Assembly: GCA_035303945.1 (NCBI GenBank)
Contig: DATGQZ010000031.1
Span: 1 to 25,845, forward strand
Length of the DNA: 25,845 nucleotides
Source: DATGMS01 sp035303945
GTDB taxonomy: Bacteria; Bacteroidota; Bacteroidia; Cytophagales; Cyclobacteriaceae
Reading direction: 5' to 3'
The position numbers and the translations under genes were made by a program. Positions 24,595-25,845 of the stretch are shown piece by piece. The first letter of the stretch is position 1; each line of letters starts with the position of its first letter. The notes beneath the pieces were generated by a model. The model was given only the letters and a program-made list of their open reading frames with translations. It was not told the origin of the DNA and did no database searches.

Positions 24595-25671
24595 ATGAAC
24601 ACCCAAAGCAACTACAGGATGATAGGCCTCATGTCGGGAACTTCGGGCGATGGATTGGACATAGCTTATTGCGAGTTTCACTTGGGCAGTACCTGGACCT
24701 ATCGCCTGCTACATTCCCAGACAGTTCCTTTTCCTCCCTCACTGGCAGAAAGCCTATCACTAGCGCATCATTTTGCCGGAGAAGAGCTAACCCATCTTGA
24801 TATCTTATTCGGCAAATGGATGGGGCAACATGTAAAAGAATTCTGCATTCTCTACGGCCTCAGTCCAGACGCAGTCGCCTCCCATGGTCACACCATATTT
24901 CATCAACCTGAACGAGGAGTAACTTTGCAAATCGGCAATGGCTGGGCACTTCACACCACCTCAGGATATCCGGTGATTACAGACTTTCGCTCGCTGGATG
25001 TTATGCTCGGGGGGCAGGGAGCACCGCTGGTGCCTATAGGGGACAGGTATCTTTTTAGAGAATATGATTTTTGTCTCAACCTAGGAGGCATTTCTAATAT
25101 ATCTATGGAATCAGAACAAGGGCGAATCGCCTTTGATATCTGCCCCTTTAACCTGCTTTTAAACGCATACGCTGAGAAGAAAGGCTTTAAATATGACGAT
25201 AGGGGCCATTTAGCGGCCACTGGTTCGGTAAAGGTGGATCTTCTTGAGGGACTGGAGAAGCTTCCTCTATATCATAGCGATAACCGCAAATCACTGTCGA
25301 GAGAGGACTTAGAAGCCTATTACCACCCGATCCTCGACCGATATCCAGCAACTCCGGAAGATTTGTTAGCCACATTAGCCGAACATTTTGCAAGTCAAAT
25401 CAGTAAGGTACTCCTTAACTATTCCACATCAAGCGCTTCATCCTTGTTGGTGACGGGTGGTGGTGCGTACAACGATCACTTTATCCAAAAGTTAAAGGAG
25501 CGTTGCGGCCGTCGCGTGAACATCGTTCTTCCGGACAGACAATTGGTCGATTTTAAAGAAGCATTAATTTTTGCTTTTCTCGGTGTCTTAAGAATTAGAA
25601 ACGAAAACAATTGCCTCAGTTCGGTCACAGGAGCCAGCAGGGACAGCTGTGGAGGGATGTTTTTCGGATAA
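24595..25671 (+). CDS. anmK: Anhydro-N-acetylmuramic acid kinase
   Basis: AnmK hydrolyses and phosphorylates 1,6-anhydro-MurNAc from peptidoglycan turnover to MurNAc-6-phosphate, returning cell-wall sugar to metabolism. The 358-residue protein shows MIGLMSGTSGDGLDIAYCEF (ATP-binding loop), SHGHTIFHQP, LQIGNGWALH, ITDFRSLDVMLGGQGAPLVP and LNLGGISNIS. The C-terminal lobe has LLVTGGGAYN and ends normally. The usual catalytic-loop motif DTGPGN is replaced by DICPFN, keeping the Asp (D181); I believe this is a lineage variant and not damage. The start at 24595 is an ATG two bases after a CTC and fits the family N-terminus. It is divergent from the outer-membrane-barrel gene. The 174 bp after its stop hold nothing I can identify. 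Confidence 0.93.
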   Translation: MNTQSNYRMIGLMSGTSGDGLDIAYCEFHLGSTWTYRLLHSQTVPFPPSLAESLSLAHHFAGEELTHLDILFGKWMGQHVKEFCILYGLSPDAVASHGHTIFHQPERGVTLQIGNGWALHTTSGYPVITDFRSLDVMLGGQGAPLVPIGDRYLFREYDFCLNLGGISNISMESEQGRIAFDICPFNLLLNAYAEKKGFKYDDRGHLAATGSVKVDLLEGLEKLPLYHSDNRKSLSREDLEAYYHPILDRYPATPEDLLATLAEHFASQISKVLLNYSTSSASSLLVTGGGAYNDHFIQKLKERCGRRVNIVLPDRQLVDFKEALIFAFLGVLRIRNENNCLSSVTGASRDSCGGMFFG

Positions 25672-25845
25672 GAAGAAAAGTAAAGGCTTAAAACGATTAT
25701 ATCCCCAACCATCCTATTTTTTTTGGATCATTCAATTCAAATTAGGTAGTTTAGCAAAACCAAGAGGTAGGATCCAGCAGGATCAGCTAATATTATTATC
25801 GATTCACCTTTTTAACAAAACTACTTTAGGTTAACCGTTATTAAT

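Noticed and set aside
25672..25845. Possible terminator or gene after anmK
   Set aside because: I could find no stable stem with a T run and no protein-like frame; the short repeats ATCC...GGAT and GATCC...GATC look like chance.

Overview
The window reads as an ordinary, gene-dense stretch of chromosome from a member of the Bacteroidota, most likely of the Cytophagales type. Three things point there. Several intergenic regions carry the Bacteroidota promoter form (TTG, about 19 bp, TAnnTTTG), and Shine-Dalgarno sites are mostly weak or absent. TatC, the short pterin dehydratase, AnmK and the LptC-centred gene order have the look I associate with this phylum. I cannot name a genus. I see no rRNA, tRNA, CRISPR array, insertion sequence, phage gene or restriction/defence cassette.

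Layout. 1-285 is the C-terminal end of a flippase-like membrane protein. It overlaps tail-to-tail with purU (278-1135, minus). Between purU and a large SNF2-family helicase (1625-4561, minus) is a 489 bp interval. It holds a consensus plus-strand promoter, a reading frame split by one in-frame stop codon, and a strong hairpin. Next come rbfA and a LolC/LolE-type permease (4751-6364, minus). A GT-C-like membrane protein on the plus strand (6458-7858) starts with TTG. A bidirectional terminator separates it from the minus-strand run glyA-tatC-rpiB (7953-10526). Two plus-strand genes follow, an unrecognised 124-residue protein and an AEC-family transporter, closed by another shared terminator.

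From 12208 to 24327 every gene is on the minus strand. In transcription order (right to left) they are: an outer-membrane barrel protein and a periplasmic TPR protein, then a terminator; lptC, a 69-residue membrane protein and a CNNM/CorC-type protein; a PpiD-like membrane-anchored prolyl isomerase, then a terminator; DUF493, pterin-4a-carbinolamine dehydratase, rsmI and an inositol-monophosphatase-family enzyme in a tight operon; and a large AsmA-family protein. anmK (24595-25671, plus) closes the window.

How the genes fit together. The main theme of the right half is building and maintaining the envelope: LPS export (LptC), periplasmic folding (PpiD), an AsmA-type envelope protein, an outer-membrane barrel with a TPR partner, and cell-wall recycling (AnmK). 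The left half mixes one-carbon metabolism (PurU, GlyA), translation (RbfA, with RsmI further right), protein export (TatC) and sugar-phosphate metabolism (RpiB). I did not find a convincing new multi-gene system. The items most worth a second look are the stop-split transcription unit at 1273-1625 and the unassigned partners around lptC.
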